Source of the DNA: Monosiga brevicollis MX1
Taxonomy: Eukaryota; Opisthokonta; Choanoflagellata; Craspedida; Salpingoecidae
Assembly: GCF_000002865.3 (NCBI RefSeq)
Contig: NW_001865087.1
Coordinates: 68,009-132,008 of the forward strand
DNA: 64,000 bases
Direction of reading: 5' to 3'
Made by a program: the position numbers and the translations under genes. A model generated the notes under the pieces. It made no database searches. It saw nothing but the letters and a program-made list of their open reading frames with translations, and had not been told where the DNA came from. Positions 15,512 through 26,999 of this stretch are shown here, piece after piece. Every line of letters starts with the position of its first letter. Position 1 is the first letter of the stretch.

Positions 15512-18500
15512 ATGGCATCGCTCGAGGCGTTGTGTCTACAGACCCTGGCCCGGGCCTGGTTGGCCCATCAACGCCAGATTGAACGCGACGGCCGACCTTG
15601 CTCCGCCTCTGACCGTCCCCACCAGAGTCACACTGAGGATATTGCTGCCCACCACGGCTACGCGGAACACACAGACGACAATGATGGCATCGAAGATGAG
15701 AATCTCGACAGCAAACGCCTGGAAGACCCCGACCATGACCCTGACCCGCTCTCCGTCTCCGTTAAAACTTGGCTCGAGGCTGGAGAACAGCCCAGCATCC
15801 TCCGCAGCTTTCACGACCACTGGCTGAAAATCAGCACTCCCGACTCGGCCACGGCCCGCGCTGGCCAAGCTCTTGATCAAATCGCCCTTGCCCCTGCCTG
15901 GCTCCAACCCACCCTCGCCATGTATGCCGAAGCCATCGAGGTAACCTTCGTTTTCCCTCCCATATCGCCTTGCTTGGAAATGACAAGCAGAACGCGGCTA
16001 TTTTTCAACCTCGCCCTGCTTCTCCTGCTCGCGTCTCCGCTTTGGCCTCACGCACATCTGCCCCTCTCTGCTCCAACCAATTACACTCGCAGCGCGAAGA
16101 GCTCTATCTTGGAGGACGCATCAGCCGACCACCCTTTCCCACCTTTGTGCGCTCTCAAAACGACGACGGCTCAGCCCGCTGCCAACTTCATGGTGTACGT
16201 TCGTCACGTCACCCACCAAGCGCACTCGTGACCCTTTTCTGCTGTACACTCACCGCTGCCCCAACCACCCTGTCTCCTTTGACATCCTAGTTTCTCTGGC
16301 AATACGACCTCAGACCTCAAGATTTGGAATTGTTGGTGCAGCATCCCCTCTCCACCTTTATCTGGCGACCTTTGGACACGTGGAGCGAGCCCTTTGAATC
16401 GGGCGCCCTGGCTGCCATGCTGTACGACCAGACCACATCGATCCCACCCCGGGCCTCGCCCTTTGTTCTTCGTTTTCTGGACACCACTGTAAACCACACA
16501 GCAACCTCTCCCGAACCCGCCCACTCAATGAAGCCCCCTCCCAACTTGGTCGTTCCCATAGGCTGCTCCCCTCGCTTCGTGTCTGCGATATTCGTTGCTA
16601 CAGCCAGAACCTGCTTTATTCCAATCTACTCCTCTCCCAGGCGTCCCCTTCCATCGAGCAGCTAACGCTCCATGGCCTTCGCTTTGTAAGCCGAGACCCC
16701 ACGCCACCCCTTGACTCGCCACCCTTTCTGCGTTTTGCCCTTACTTGCCCATCATCATATGGTTTGCTTTGATCCTCGAGCGCCTCTCAGACCGTCGACT
16801 TTTTGCCTTCGCTGGTCAATTTAACATCCCTGGATGTGTCTGGCACCAAATTTGGCAACGAGCATGTATGTGGCCCTCTGCCAACACCGTTTTTCGAGCG
16901 TCTTCTGCTTTTATACAGCGCAAACTGACGGGGCATATTTTGCCTCGATCCCCTGACACCTATAGCTGAAACTGCTCACCCAAAGTCCGGTGGCCGCGAC
17001 GCTACGAGAATTTTACGCCGCCGACACACCTCTATCTTTGCCCCTCAGCGCTTTATTTGGCAAGCTTACCAACCTTCGCAAGCTTTCACTGGCCGAAGTG
17101 GCCAGCCTCAAGTCTCACTTTGGCGTAAGTCCTCACGTACTCGAGACAACAAACAACAGCCTACTGCACTTTGTCATATGTCCTTGGGATCGCCTCCTTG
17201 TTTGACTGTTCCTCTGTCGCCTGCCCATTCTCGTAAGCCTCGTACTCATTGGCCCATTGTGTTCTCTTTAGTCCAATGAAGCTGTTCTACAGGACCTGGA
17301 GGCGTTGGCTCGTCACTGCCCAAAGGTGGAATTTGCTCCCTGTTCACCCCATCCCCAACCCCCTTCTTTATCCCTATCCCTCCCAGACCGTGCCATGAAT
17401 TTGCCATCATCTTATTTCGGCCTGCTTCGACCCCACAGCTTGAATGGTTGGACCTGACCGGATTGCACGTGGACCTCGACGTTCTCACCGTACGTCGTGT
17501 CCGCATTTGCCGACACACACGCACGTGACCTCTTCGCCTTTGAACCCGGGATCGGTGAAATTTGCTCTTTCACCCTGACCTTTGCATCAACCGCACTCGC
17601 ATCAACCGCAGTGGCTTGGACGGTACTGTCCTCACCTTCAGTACCTAGGGCTAGTTAATACGACCTTCGATGCACCAGATGTGCTGGCCAGATTCCCTAC
17701 TACACGTCCCAACGATGGCGCAAATAGAACACCACCCTCCGATGACCCTTTTGGCAGTACTGATCTGCCGGATGAACGCCCAACTGAAGCTGATCTCGCA
17801 CCCCTGCGCCCCATCATGGCCATCGCCAATGGTGAACTTGAACATATTGCGCGAGGCCTCATGGAGCTCTCGCCCCTGCTCGAGTCTGCCATCGGCTCCG
17901 TCTGCTCGGCTCTCTTCTCCACGTTGACGAGAAATCCACAGCCCATGCCCGTAGAGCTTTTCGAGCGTTGCATCACCCTGATTCGTTGGCGACGCCACAT
18001 AGCTACCTCGCAACCCGAGCCCACGGCGGCCCCCGTCATCACAGGCTTGACCGCGGTCATGTTTGCTCTCCTTGATCGTCAAGTTTGTTCCGACATTCCC
18101 GTTCTGTTGCGCCACAAGGCTGTGACCGAACTATGCTTGTGTTTACAGCAACTGGTCTGCGCGACGAGCGTTGTCCGAAACATGTGTCTTGTTTTGGAAC
18201 GCTTTGACCCATTCTCAGACCTCGCCCCTATCAGCGTCCCGCTCTTTGGCGCCCTCATGCGCTATCTTGGGCATGACCAACTGATGCAACTCGACGCCCG
18301 CACCCTACGCGCCATCGTGAGCCTCTTGGCCCACTACCTCGGCATTTTGCATCCTCCTCTGAAAGCAGCCATGCTTGACTACACCCCGGACTTTGGCAGC
18401 CGGGTTGGTCTGCCGTGACCTCGTTTGCTGGTGCTGTTGCATGATGCAAGACGCGTTTGGTGATGTGCTTCGTCCCTCACCAACCTCGCCTGTCTCGCCA

Positions 18501-19981
18501 ATTCGCGTAGCTGCGCCATTTGCTCGAACTCCTCTGGAGTACCGGAGTGGATCAAGCCGAGAACCATGACATCAACTTCATCTTGGAAGCCATCTTCTCG
18601 CTGCTGTGGAACATCACGGATGAGTGTCCTATCAATTCGCGACGCGTGTTGAGCACAGATCTTTTCGACTATGCCTTTCGAATCAAGCTTCCGGTACGTC
18701 CTCATGGCTTGTGCCCGCCGCTACTGTCAATGGCGCCACCACTCATCCCTCACCCTGTTCTCTTCAACAGACCATTATTCAAGCCAAACAATACAACATC
18801 TTGCGTGCCATGATGGGCCTACTTGCCAATATGAGCGAGGTTCACACCTTGACGCACAAGTTGGTCCAGCACCCTGTCCTTTTGCGCAGCCTATTGATGC
18901 TGTTGCAGGATGAATATCGTCAGCGCCCGTCACCAGCAGCTGGACAGCACGACCCTCACGCTTATTCCTCGGTGCGTGTGCCTTCTTTTCAACTCCCAAC
19001 CCCCAACAAACACACACACGCACTTTTTCCGTTTATTCTTTGTCGACACTATGAGCCAAAGAAAGCATGCTGGGATGCAGGTGCAGCAGTGTTAGACCCA
19101 TGACAGCTGACCGCATCTGTATCGTTGCTGCTCGATCCTATGTTAGTCGGACCTCGAGTTGACCTACAACGTCGTGGGAATTTTGTGCAACATCATGTCA
19201 GTGTGCGACCATAAGGGGCTGCGTCTTACTCCGAACATCAAGAGTCGATACGACTCTATTCCGTTCCACGTGGTACGTTTCTCAACGCCCAGCCGACCTT
19301 CCCCTTGGCCTTGACCCGCAACCACTCTCACTGCGCCTTGCGTCCTCGCAACAACGATAGATTGCCGCAGTTGAATCGTGGCCCAAGGCCAATTTGGACC
19401 GCTGCTGGATCAACTACCGGACCTTGCGGCCGCTTCAGGAGCATCTGCGTTGTCGGCGCCACCACATTCAAGAACCTATCCTCATTTGGGCCACCTGGGC
19501 CATCTGGCAGCTTTGCCGAACCTTGCGTGCGTCCATCTTTATGCTCTGCTCCCTCCTTGACGGTCATCAAACGCCCATGCTTTTTATCAAGCACGACTGT
19601 CTGCGGCCTGATCCATGTTGTACGCTGGCTCACCACCGCCTGCTTTTGTTTTCTGTGCAGCGGATACCTTCATTCCCATGACAGTGCATGAGGGTGTTTT
19701 CTTCGATCTGCGAGCCGTCGCAAGTTTACCGACCGTGCCCGCCACCGTCACAAACTACTCCCGCCTGGCTTTGGATCTGTATGTTGACACGTATCCTGCA
19801 TATTGTTTCAGTCAGCAGTCGCGACCGAGCTTCTAAAAGATGGACCGTATTTTAACCTGCACTGACCTCATTCTTGTTGCACACGCTTCAACCCACGTTG
19901 TGTAGATGTCGTGCAAAAGCACCGCGACTGGGCTTGCAAGACCTCATCCGCTTTTGGGACGACCAACCGCTACTGACATGA
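15512..19981 (+). CDS. ZYG11/ZER1-like leucine-rich plus armadillo protein (CUL2 substrate adaptor family)
   Basis: Fifteen exons: 15512-15940, 16093-16194, 16291-16421, 16562-16685, 16791-16865, 16966-17124, 17272-17325, 17439-17489, 17612-18403, 18511-18693, 18771-18971, 19147-19272, 19361-19526, 19661-19778, 19906-19981. They sum to 2,787 bases, 928 residues. After an acidic N-terminal region come leucine-rich repeats (LVNLTSLDVSGTKF, LTNLRKLSLAEVASL, LEWLDLTGL, LQYLGLVN). From about residue 400 there is an all-helical armadillo-like half with family-specific segments: SLLWNITDECPINSRRVL, MMGLLANMSEV, and WPKANLDRCWINYRTLRPL followed by ILIWATWAIWQLC. In animals ZYG11 and ZER1 are CUL2 ubiquitin-ligase receptors that read N-terminal glycine degrons. 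The LRR-then-ARM order and these segments match. Whether this protist protein binds CUL2 is inference; no VHL-box was confidently located. Confidence 0.8.
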
Positions 19982-20664
19982 ATTGGGCGCAAAGCGCCAA
20001 ACGCCGCGCAACATCACTTTGACGTGACAGCCAAGCATCGCATGACTGATCATTCTTACTTGCCAAACAAACAAAACCACGCAAGAGGAATTTGTGCATA
20101 GCACTATGCTGCGGATGTAGCATTATCCCTTCTGGCTTGAGTCTCGGTCTGCTTCATTGATGCTGTGGAGTCGCACTGAATTTGTAATCCGCTTGAGAAG
20201 TTATTATCAAATGCAATCAGCACATTTATTTGTTCTGAATTGGTTGTTGGCCTGAGGTTGCGCGAGCCAAGTTCTTGTCGTAACCGCGCGGCGAAATACG
20301 ACGAGAAAGGGCTTCGGCTTCATACATATTATTTGTACACTACAAGCACTCACGAACACCAAACATGTTTACACACTCGGCCCACTCGCACCCCAAATCA
20401 AAACTCTTCAACTACAAACCCAGAGATCGTGAGCACTGGCAACGGCGACCGCCAGGAATTTTGACATCATCCTACAAAATCGCGCAAATAGGCCGCACTT
20501 GACCACGAGGTCTCTCTGGCCAGAGCTCACGAAACAAGCACCGAGTCGCTCAAAAGACTTTATCGGGCTAAAAAGAAAAAAAAGAAAAAAACACATGGAA
20601 AGACATGACACTGCGAAACATCGCAACGATCGAACTGAAGACACGGCGCATCCGGCCCGCCAAC
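19982..20664. other. convergent intergenic region
   Basis: 3' flanks of the ZYG11-like gene (+) and the pseudokinase gene (-). No open frame with coding character. TTTATT at 20225-20230 is a minus-strand AATAAA 435 bases past the pseudokinase stop and might be its poly(A) signal. An A-rich run lies at about 20570-20590. Confidence 0.5.
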
Positions 20665-23600
20665 TCAGGCGTTGGTGTCACCAGACGTTACATCAACGCC
20701 CTGCTTGATGGCCATACGAACCGCCGCGATGTCATCAAGCGAGAGCTGCAGGTTGAACAGTGCGTCGCCGGAATGAGTGAGCGGGCCATGCATCTAGAAC
20801 AGAGCGATAGGAAATCATCCATGCATCACAAAAAGGCGCGTACACACCTGTTTAACGGCGAGGCGGATGGGCTCGGTGCCAAAACTGACAAATTTGGTCA
20901 CAATTTCCTTTTGAGACAGACCATACACCGACTCGCCCATCATGCTCACAATCACATCGCCCACGACCAAACCGGCGGCCTCGGCTGCACCACCGGCATC
21001 CAACTGTGTAACAGCGACTGGGGCACTTCCTGCTCATGCATGAGTTTCACACATTCAGCATACATGAGCAAACAGTGCGAATTCCCGGTCATGAGGTCGG
21101 CATGGGTCGGCGCACTAATGATATCGAAGCCACCAGGAATGGTTAGGAAGAGCGGTCCGCACAGACATACCTTTGATCACAAAGCCAAACCCTGAAGGGC
21201 CCTTTTTGAGAGTGATTTGGCGCAAGTCGGTATGCAAATCCGGAGTCTAAGGCGATTCAATCAAAGAAGCAATTCAGGACACCATGGGACAGGGGTGAGC
21301 AGGCCACAAGGGCTGGCAGTTGGTAATTGGATGCAACCCACACACGCCTAAACACATACCTGCAGGGTCTTCATGGCTGCCTGTGCCTGGCGCTTGGCGA
21401 CGGAAATCTCGTCCTCACCAGACGCAGCAGCGGCGCCCGTGGCTGGGACGTTGTCACCCCATACTTGACGTTGTCGCTCCACGGGAGCCCCTGGACTTGA
21501 CAACGCCTGCTCAATGGCTTCTCCTCGCATGTAGCCATTGCTCTTCACGCCGCCGTGCAGCGCATTAGCCCCTTCGCTGCCCAGGAGATTTTTGCGCTGC
21601 TGCCGCTGCGCCTCGATGCGACGAATCTCCTCTAGCTCCCGCTGCTGCTGCATCGAAAGTTGGCCGGGTGGGGCGCCCGGTCCACCCTGTGGGGCTGGCG
21701 CACCACGACCGAGATGCCCGTACATGCCTTGCGGTGGTGGATGCATGGGTGGGCCTTGCCTCAGGTTGGGAAAGGATCCCGGTGGCGGTTGATAGTGATA
21801 ACGACCACGGCCACCGTGAGGAGGGTACTGCGCACCGTACATCCCTGGTGGCGGTCCATAACCCGGACCGCCACCATACATCTGCTGCTGCTGTTGCAGA
21901 TAGGCAGCGTAGTAGGGGTCGTAGCCAGCGGGCCCATACTGCCCATACCCGCCCGGTGGTGGTCCATAGCCTTGAGGGCCATAGCCCGGGGGCGGTGGGC
22001 CATAGCCCTGGTAAGGCGCCCCGCCCGGATAGCCACCAAGTCCGCGACCGCGAGCCATGCCAGGTGGGATAGCGCGTACTTGTGGCCCGACACCACGCCC
22101 AGCCATCATGTGTTGTGGATGGTGTGGTTGCTGCTGCTGTTGTTGTTGCGTGTACGGGGGTGGGCCTCCTTGCTGCTGTGGGAACCCATACTGTTGTTGC
22201 TGTGGATGTGGCTGTGGCTGTTGTTGCTGCCAAAAAGGAGATGCACAGGTGAGCGGCAGTAGCAGGGCTTATTCGAGCAGCGGCGCGAGTTTGCAGGCAG
22301 GGGGGGCAAAGCCGGGGTGTCACGTACTGGGCCGGGGTTCGCCCGGGGAAGGAGCGGGGGTGGTGTTTGGGCCGCGGCTTGTTCACGAATGATACGGTCA
22401 TTCATGTATTCACCGTCATCCATATCTACAGCAGATGAATGGCAAGGCGGAAGTGAGACAAGTCTGTCGCGGGTGAACGCCGGCCCTACTCTTATGCGGG
22501 TAGCAGATAGCACACGTACTGAGTTTAGCTGCTGCTGCTGCGATGGCATCTTCATTGACATAGTTGCCATTGCTGCTGGGGCCCTCGTCGTCGTGGTCAG
22601 CATCCTGGGCAGGGGTAGACGCTGTCTCTGTGGGGGCGGGTGCTTGAGCACCATCCGCTTCAGAAGCGGCAAACCCAAAGCCATCATCACCATCGCCATC
22701 GGAAGCTGGGGCGGGCATGGGCGGGGCGCCGGTGTTGACTGCGTTCTTATCCGGTAACGCTTCTGCGGGCGGCTGGCCTGGAAGGTGTGGAAGGTCTTTG
22801 CCATGCGCGGAAGCGAGGGTACTCAGCTCCTGCTGATGGGCCTGCTGCTGATTCATGTTCTCACGTAGGATGCGATCGTTCATGTAATCATCATCGCCAC
22901 GAGGTAAGATGCCCGCTGCGGCTTGAGCTGCCACGTCCTCGTTGACGTATTCATGCCCATCATCTTCAGGCTCAGCAGGGCAGCCAGCATTGATGGCACG
23001 AGCTGGGGGCTCGGGCATGGCTTCCTCTGCTTCGGAAGAGGGTGCGGGAGCCGCTTTCACAACAGGCTCGGTTGAAGCATCCGCGGCAGGTGAAGCATCC
23101 GCGGCAGGTGGAGCGTCCGCAACAGGTGGAGCGTCCGCGGTGGGCTGGTCGCCTGTGACAGGGTGGTCGCCCGTACCAGGCACGGGCGTGGGGACGGATG
23201 GCTCGGCAGGTTGGGCGGAGGTGGGCGGAGCGCGCGCGGCGGGATCAAAGGAGGGCTGTGTAAAGCGAGGAAAAATGGTTTCTTGTGCCGGATTGGCGTG
23301 CTGGCGTAGGCGGGAGCCGACGTTGACCGCAGGCAAACGCTCATCCGGGTTCAAACACCAGCACTGCTGTAAAACCTAGAGTCGCGGCCCAGAGAGGGCG
23401 AGATGAGCAAAGAGTGGTTTGCACGGGCCGGATCATTGCGTAGCTAAGCAGGCTTGCCAACCTCGTATGTGCCCGCAGGCATGCCCTCGAGCGGCGGTAG
23501 GTAGTGGCCCTGGCGCAACCATTCGAGCATTTTGTTCAAAGGCACGCTAGCCCAAGGCTTGACGCCAAAAGCAAAGATTTCTGGGTAGGAGTGTCGAGAT

Positions 23601-24900
23601 GATGGCGGGTGCGAGCCATGAGCGATGGGCGTGAGCGTGGGCTGAAACGCGACAAAAGCGTTCGCATCATGGAGGCAAGGGCTCACCCCAGCAGGCGACG
23701 CCGAGGCTGTAGACATCGCTGTCGGGCATGGGACGGGAGCCTTCAAAGAGCTCCGGGGGCAGCCAGCGAAGGGGCTGGTTCGAGAGGGTAACATCATCAT
23801 TGTGAAAGTCCTCGTAATCACTCTCGGAGACGGCCATGCCCACGCCAAAGAGACTGAGTTTGAGCTGAAATTGAGAGGTCACAAAGGCGCTACGAGCCCC
23901 AATGTCTTGAATCAGGACATCCCGGGTATGCAGGAAGGCGACGGCCTCGGCTAGCTGACAGCACAGGTTGAGTTGGTGCTGCAGTGAAAGCTGAGGCTCA
24001 TCCTCGTCGTCGGCGATCCGCGAAGAGCGGAGCACGTGGAGCAGGGTGCCCTTGGAACAGGCCTCCATGAGGACAAAGGTTGGAGCTCTGCGGTTGGCAA
24101 GGAATGATTGGATACGAGAGCCCAGGCGTGGGCAAGGATGAGGGTGAGGGCTCAGAGAAAAGGCAGGCGCTTGGAGGATGCGTGGAGACTCTTATGAACA
24201 GACGTGGAAAAATGGGCGGCCACGAGCTGGAGGACGTTGGGGTGCTCCAGCTGGCGGAGGAGCAGGGCGGTCTTTTTAAAGCCGTCGGCCAGATCGGGAA
24301 GGAGAGAAATTTCCGAGCCAAACATGAGAACGGAGCGTGGAAAGGCACCACCGGCCAAGCCCCGAGCCTGCGAGGTAACGTGAGATTCACATGGGACCGG
24401 GGTGGGTTAGCTGCGGCGCTGGGCAGCGCGGCGGGCGGGCATAAGGTGCTCAAGGGAGAGGGGTGGGGTGCGCCAGGCAATGATACCTCGGCTTCAGAAA
24501 CGGTACCAAAACGACCACAGCCAAGTTCGTTGGTGACGTTGACGGCAGATCGTTCAACGGAGAGGTCGCTGAACTCAGCAAGGTCTTCGGTGCCGGTTTC
24601 CATGGGAATGTAGCTGGCGTTGACGGCTTGTTGGAGCACGTTGGCACCGGTGTTCTTATTGGCGGATTTGGACGCCTTGGAGCCATCATCATCAAAGCTG
24701 CGGCCAGCGCAGACGGCACCAATCACAACCCCGGCGACGAGGACAGCCACGGCCCATACCATGACATTTTCAGAGTCTGAGGGCGCAGAGGCGTCAGCGG
24801 AAGTGGGAGCGTTGTCCGACTGAGGCTGGTAGGGTGGCGGAAGAGCGGTGGCGGAGGCCAGGAGCAGGCAGAAAAAGGGGAGCACCAGCCGCATCGCCAT
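20665..24900 (-). CDS. receptor tyrosine pseudokinase with YVNE/YMND motifs and C-terminal PDZ domain
   Basis: Ten exons, minus strand: 24900-24487, 24367-24204, 24087-23687, 23580-23462, 23375-22520, 22425-22328, 22226-21360, 21246-21171, 21029-20848, 20793-20665; 3,306 bases, 1,101 residues. Order: signal peptide (MAMRLVLPFFCLLLASATA), ectodomain of only about 25 residues, membrane helix about 46-66, YIPM at 97-100, kinase-like domain about 125-390. The P-loop is intact (GCGRFGTV), but the beta3 lysine is Phe154 (VLMF), the catalytic loop reads IQDIGARS, and DFG is LFG (Leu272). The PLRWLPPELFEG, EIFAFGVKPW and QQCW segments mark it as tyrosine-kinase family. Loss of these residues predicts no phosphotransfer. 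The tail has Tyr509 and Tyr638 in YVNED and Tyr530 and Tyr658 in YMNDR. A Gly/Pro/Gln/Tyr-rich region follows, then a PDZ domain at about 979-1057 (GFGFVIKG, AAGLVVGDVIVSMMGESV). The start at 24900 was chosen because it begins the signal peptide; an in-frame Met lies upstream. Confidence 0.85.
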
Positions 24901-25720
24901 GATGGACCCAGCTGCTTGGGCACGTGTGCCGGCACAAGCTGCTTGGGCCATGATGGAGTCCTTGTTTTCCCCCTTGGAGAACGTGCTGGCCACAAAGGGG
25001 AAGCCAGGACCACACAGGCAGACCCCAGCGCAACCTAGAAGCGCGAGCAAAAGTCGCCAGGAGGTGGAAGGTATCATGAGCAAGCACACGCAAGCTGCAA
25101 GAAATACACGGACGCACAAATCAAGAGCTGGGACGACCAAATGCGTGAGTGTTTGTGTGGCTGTGCGCAGAGGGATTGCGAGCGAAGGCCGGAACGGGCA
25201 AGGGAAGAAGGAGGACAAGGTGCAGCCAAGGTGTTGTAGCCAGCTCAATCCAAGGATTCAAAGGCTCATGCCAAGCACCAAGCACCTCATTTGCTTGAAT
25301 GCTAGCGCACACAGCATTGGAAGCAAGCGAGGCGAAGCGGGCGTTGACGGACGGAAGGAAGCGCGGGAGAAGCGGAAGGCGCGCTGCGGCCGGGGGGCGG
25401 TGCCTCGTGATTGTATGTGAAATAAGACCAGAGATGGGACGAATCAATGGATAAAAATCTGTATCATGGACCACCAGCAGACGCGCATGCTTCAATGCCT
25501 TGCAGTTCGTAAGTCGTTGAGCAGGGAGAACCGGGGAAGCAACGCATCGGGGGAGCACGACGGCGCTGCCATTTCGGTTTTTTTTTTTTTTTTTTTTTTT
25601 GAATGCACGCACTTGTTAAGATTCGAGGTTGCGTTCTCTAAAGTGAAGTATTCCAGCTGGCATATTTGAACAGGTGTTCTCAACACTTGTTCTCGCCGAG
25701 CAGGGGCGAGGAGGAGTCGA
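24901..25720. other. divergent promoter region between pseudokinase and small orphan gene
   Basis: Head-to-head spacing of 820 bases. The pseudokinase frame stays open upstream of 24900 on the minus strand, but without recognisable protein features. A run of 23 T occurs at 25578-25600. No other gene seen. Confidence 0.5.
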
Positions 25721-26105
25721 ATGTCAGATTGTTTGGATTTTGCCGGACTCGGAAACGAAAACCAATTCGACTCCTTCACAGCCCAGGCCGCCACCGATGC
25801 CGCCGAGCCGAGCCTGCAACTACGTGGGCAAAACAGTTTTGTCCTGCGTGGTAAGCCGCAGTGATGGAGCCCAAGGGCAAGCAGCATGGCGTGGCTCTCT
25901 AGAAGAAGACCAAGTCAACCCTCCATCCATCCAACACCGCAACCCAAGTCACGACGACCGAGCACCGACAAAGCTGATTCTTGCCCAACACCCAACACCC
26001 AACGCCAAGCCACAACCAGGACGACGGAAATCGCTCGGCATTCGCAAGTCTGATACCAACTCGGCAGGCGCGTCGGCTAGCATGATGCCCGAGCAGCACA
26101 AGTAA
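25721..26105 (+). CDS. small two-exon orphan protein (about 110 residues)
   Basis: Exons 25721-25850 and 25903-26105. The donor gtaagc and acceptor tctctag join in frame (CGT G | AA GAA). The product starts MSDCLDFAGLGNEN and ends MMPEQHK. It is hydrophilic, with a basic patch (PGRRKSLGIRKSD) that contains a plausible phosphorylation site for basophilic kinases. No membrane segment, signal peptide or known domain is visible. Support comes from the clean splice junction, the coding-like composition on both sides of it, and an ATTAAA signal 57 bases after the stop. I do not recognise the family. Confidence 0.55.
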
Positions 26106-26161
26106 TGGCTGCGTTAGCAGTACACGGCGCCCAGTGGTGTGTAACTTTTTCAGACGACTAC

Positions 26162-26167
26162 ATTAAA
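26162..26167 (+). promoter_or_regulatory. polyadenylation signal ATTAAA
   Basis: 57 bases after the stop of the small orphan gene, same strand. Confidence 0.5.
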
Positions 26168-26347
26168 AAGTTGTGCGTGAACGGTGTCCAACCCCACGAT
26201 ATCTGACCACACGACGAGCACATTCCACCCCTCAGCGCATATCCCACCCTGGACTGTTTCCCATCAAGCTTCGGTGCATTTTGGACGCCCCACCCCTACC
26301 CTACCTCTCGAGCCCCCAGGCTGATTATCGGCGAGCGACGGAAGCAT

Positions 26348-26810
26348 GCATGACCGGGACCAAGCGTGGCGTCTACTCGAGCAGCACTCGATTTGAGGCC
26401 AGGGTCCCCTTGGTGCTGCCGCCAGTGCTCCAGTGCTCGTAGCCGTGATACATGACGAGTACACAAACACCGTGCATGCTGTGCTGAATCATGAAACAGG
26501 TAAGCTGCAGTCCACCTCAGATGACGACAAGGCAGTCATCTGTCCCCCCATGAGTACAATTAATGGGATTCTGCTTGATCCCACGACTCGCACAAAATCC
26601 AACCATGGTGACATGATATCTGTGTCTGTGTCTGTGTCTGTGTCTGTGTCTGTGTCTGTGTCTGTGTCGGTGTCGGTGTCGGTGTCTGTGTCAGTGTCTG
26701 CGTCTGTGCAAATTTCCTTTTATTCCCGATCCGGCAAGGTGGAGGTGCAGTCCGAGCTCCCTTTGACATGCGCGCGTGAGGTGCTGGCTGAGTGCGAGCG
26801 ACGCGCCTGA
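26348..26810 (+). CDS. uncertain short protein with (Ser-Val)n repeat, frame break near the 5' end
   Basis: A coding-like frame runs from about 26397 to the stop at 26808-26810: VLVAVIHDEYTNTVHAVL, then a Ser-Val run encoded by the (TGTGTC)n repeat at 26621-26708, then VQISFYSRSGKVEVQSEL and ending AECERRA. The only good upstream ATG (26348, MTGTKRGVYSSSTRF) is in a different frame. No intron fits between them, so either a one-base assembly error near 26400 or a different 5' exon is needed. AATAAA at 26994 supports a plus-strand transcript ending here. No domain recognised; the repeat could instead be intronic. Confidence 0.35.
26621..26708 (+). repeat. hexanucleotide (TGTGTC)n repeat, possibly coding
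   Basis: About 14 units of TGTGTC with late variants (GGTGTC, TCAGTG). Six is a multiple of three, so the repeat leaves the frame open and would encode alternating Ser and Val. Confidence 0.9.
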
Positions 26811-26993
26811 AAAGAAAAGTCGCTCACAGTGTTCGCTTGCAGTCTCTACTTGTCAGACATTCGGTGCACAAAATACCGGTTAACGAAGCGATTTTAAGAC
26901 TTTTCGTAGTTTTAAACAACATTAACTTGTATCTTTCCTTTAAACGGTTGACACTTTAAGTAGATACATTATAGCTTCTTGTAGGTCTTGACC

Positions 26994-26999
26994 AATAAA
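26994..26999 (+). promoter_or_regulatory. polyadenylation signal AATAAA
   Basis: Canonical signal 184 bases after the stop at 26810. Confidence 0.5.

Noticed and set aside
20640-24900. Interpreting the pseudokinase changes as sequencing errors
   Set aside because: Three independent catalytic sites (Lys, HRD, DFG) are altered by whole-codon differences in three exons while the rest of the fold and all splice phases are intact.
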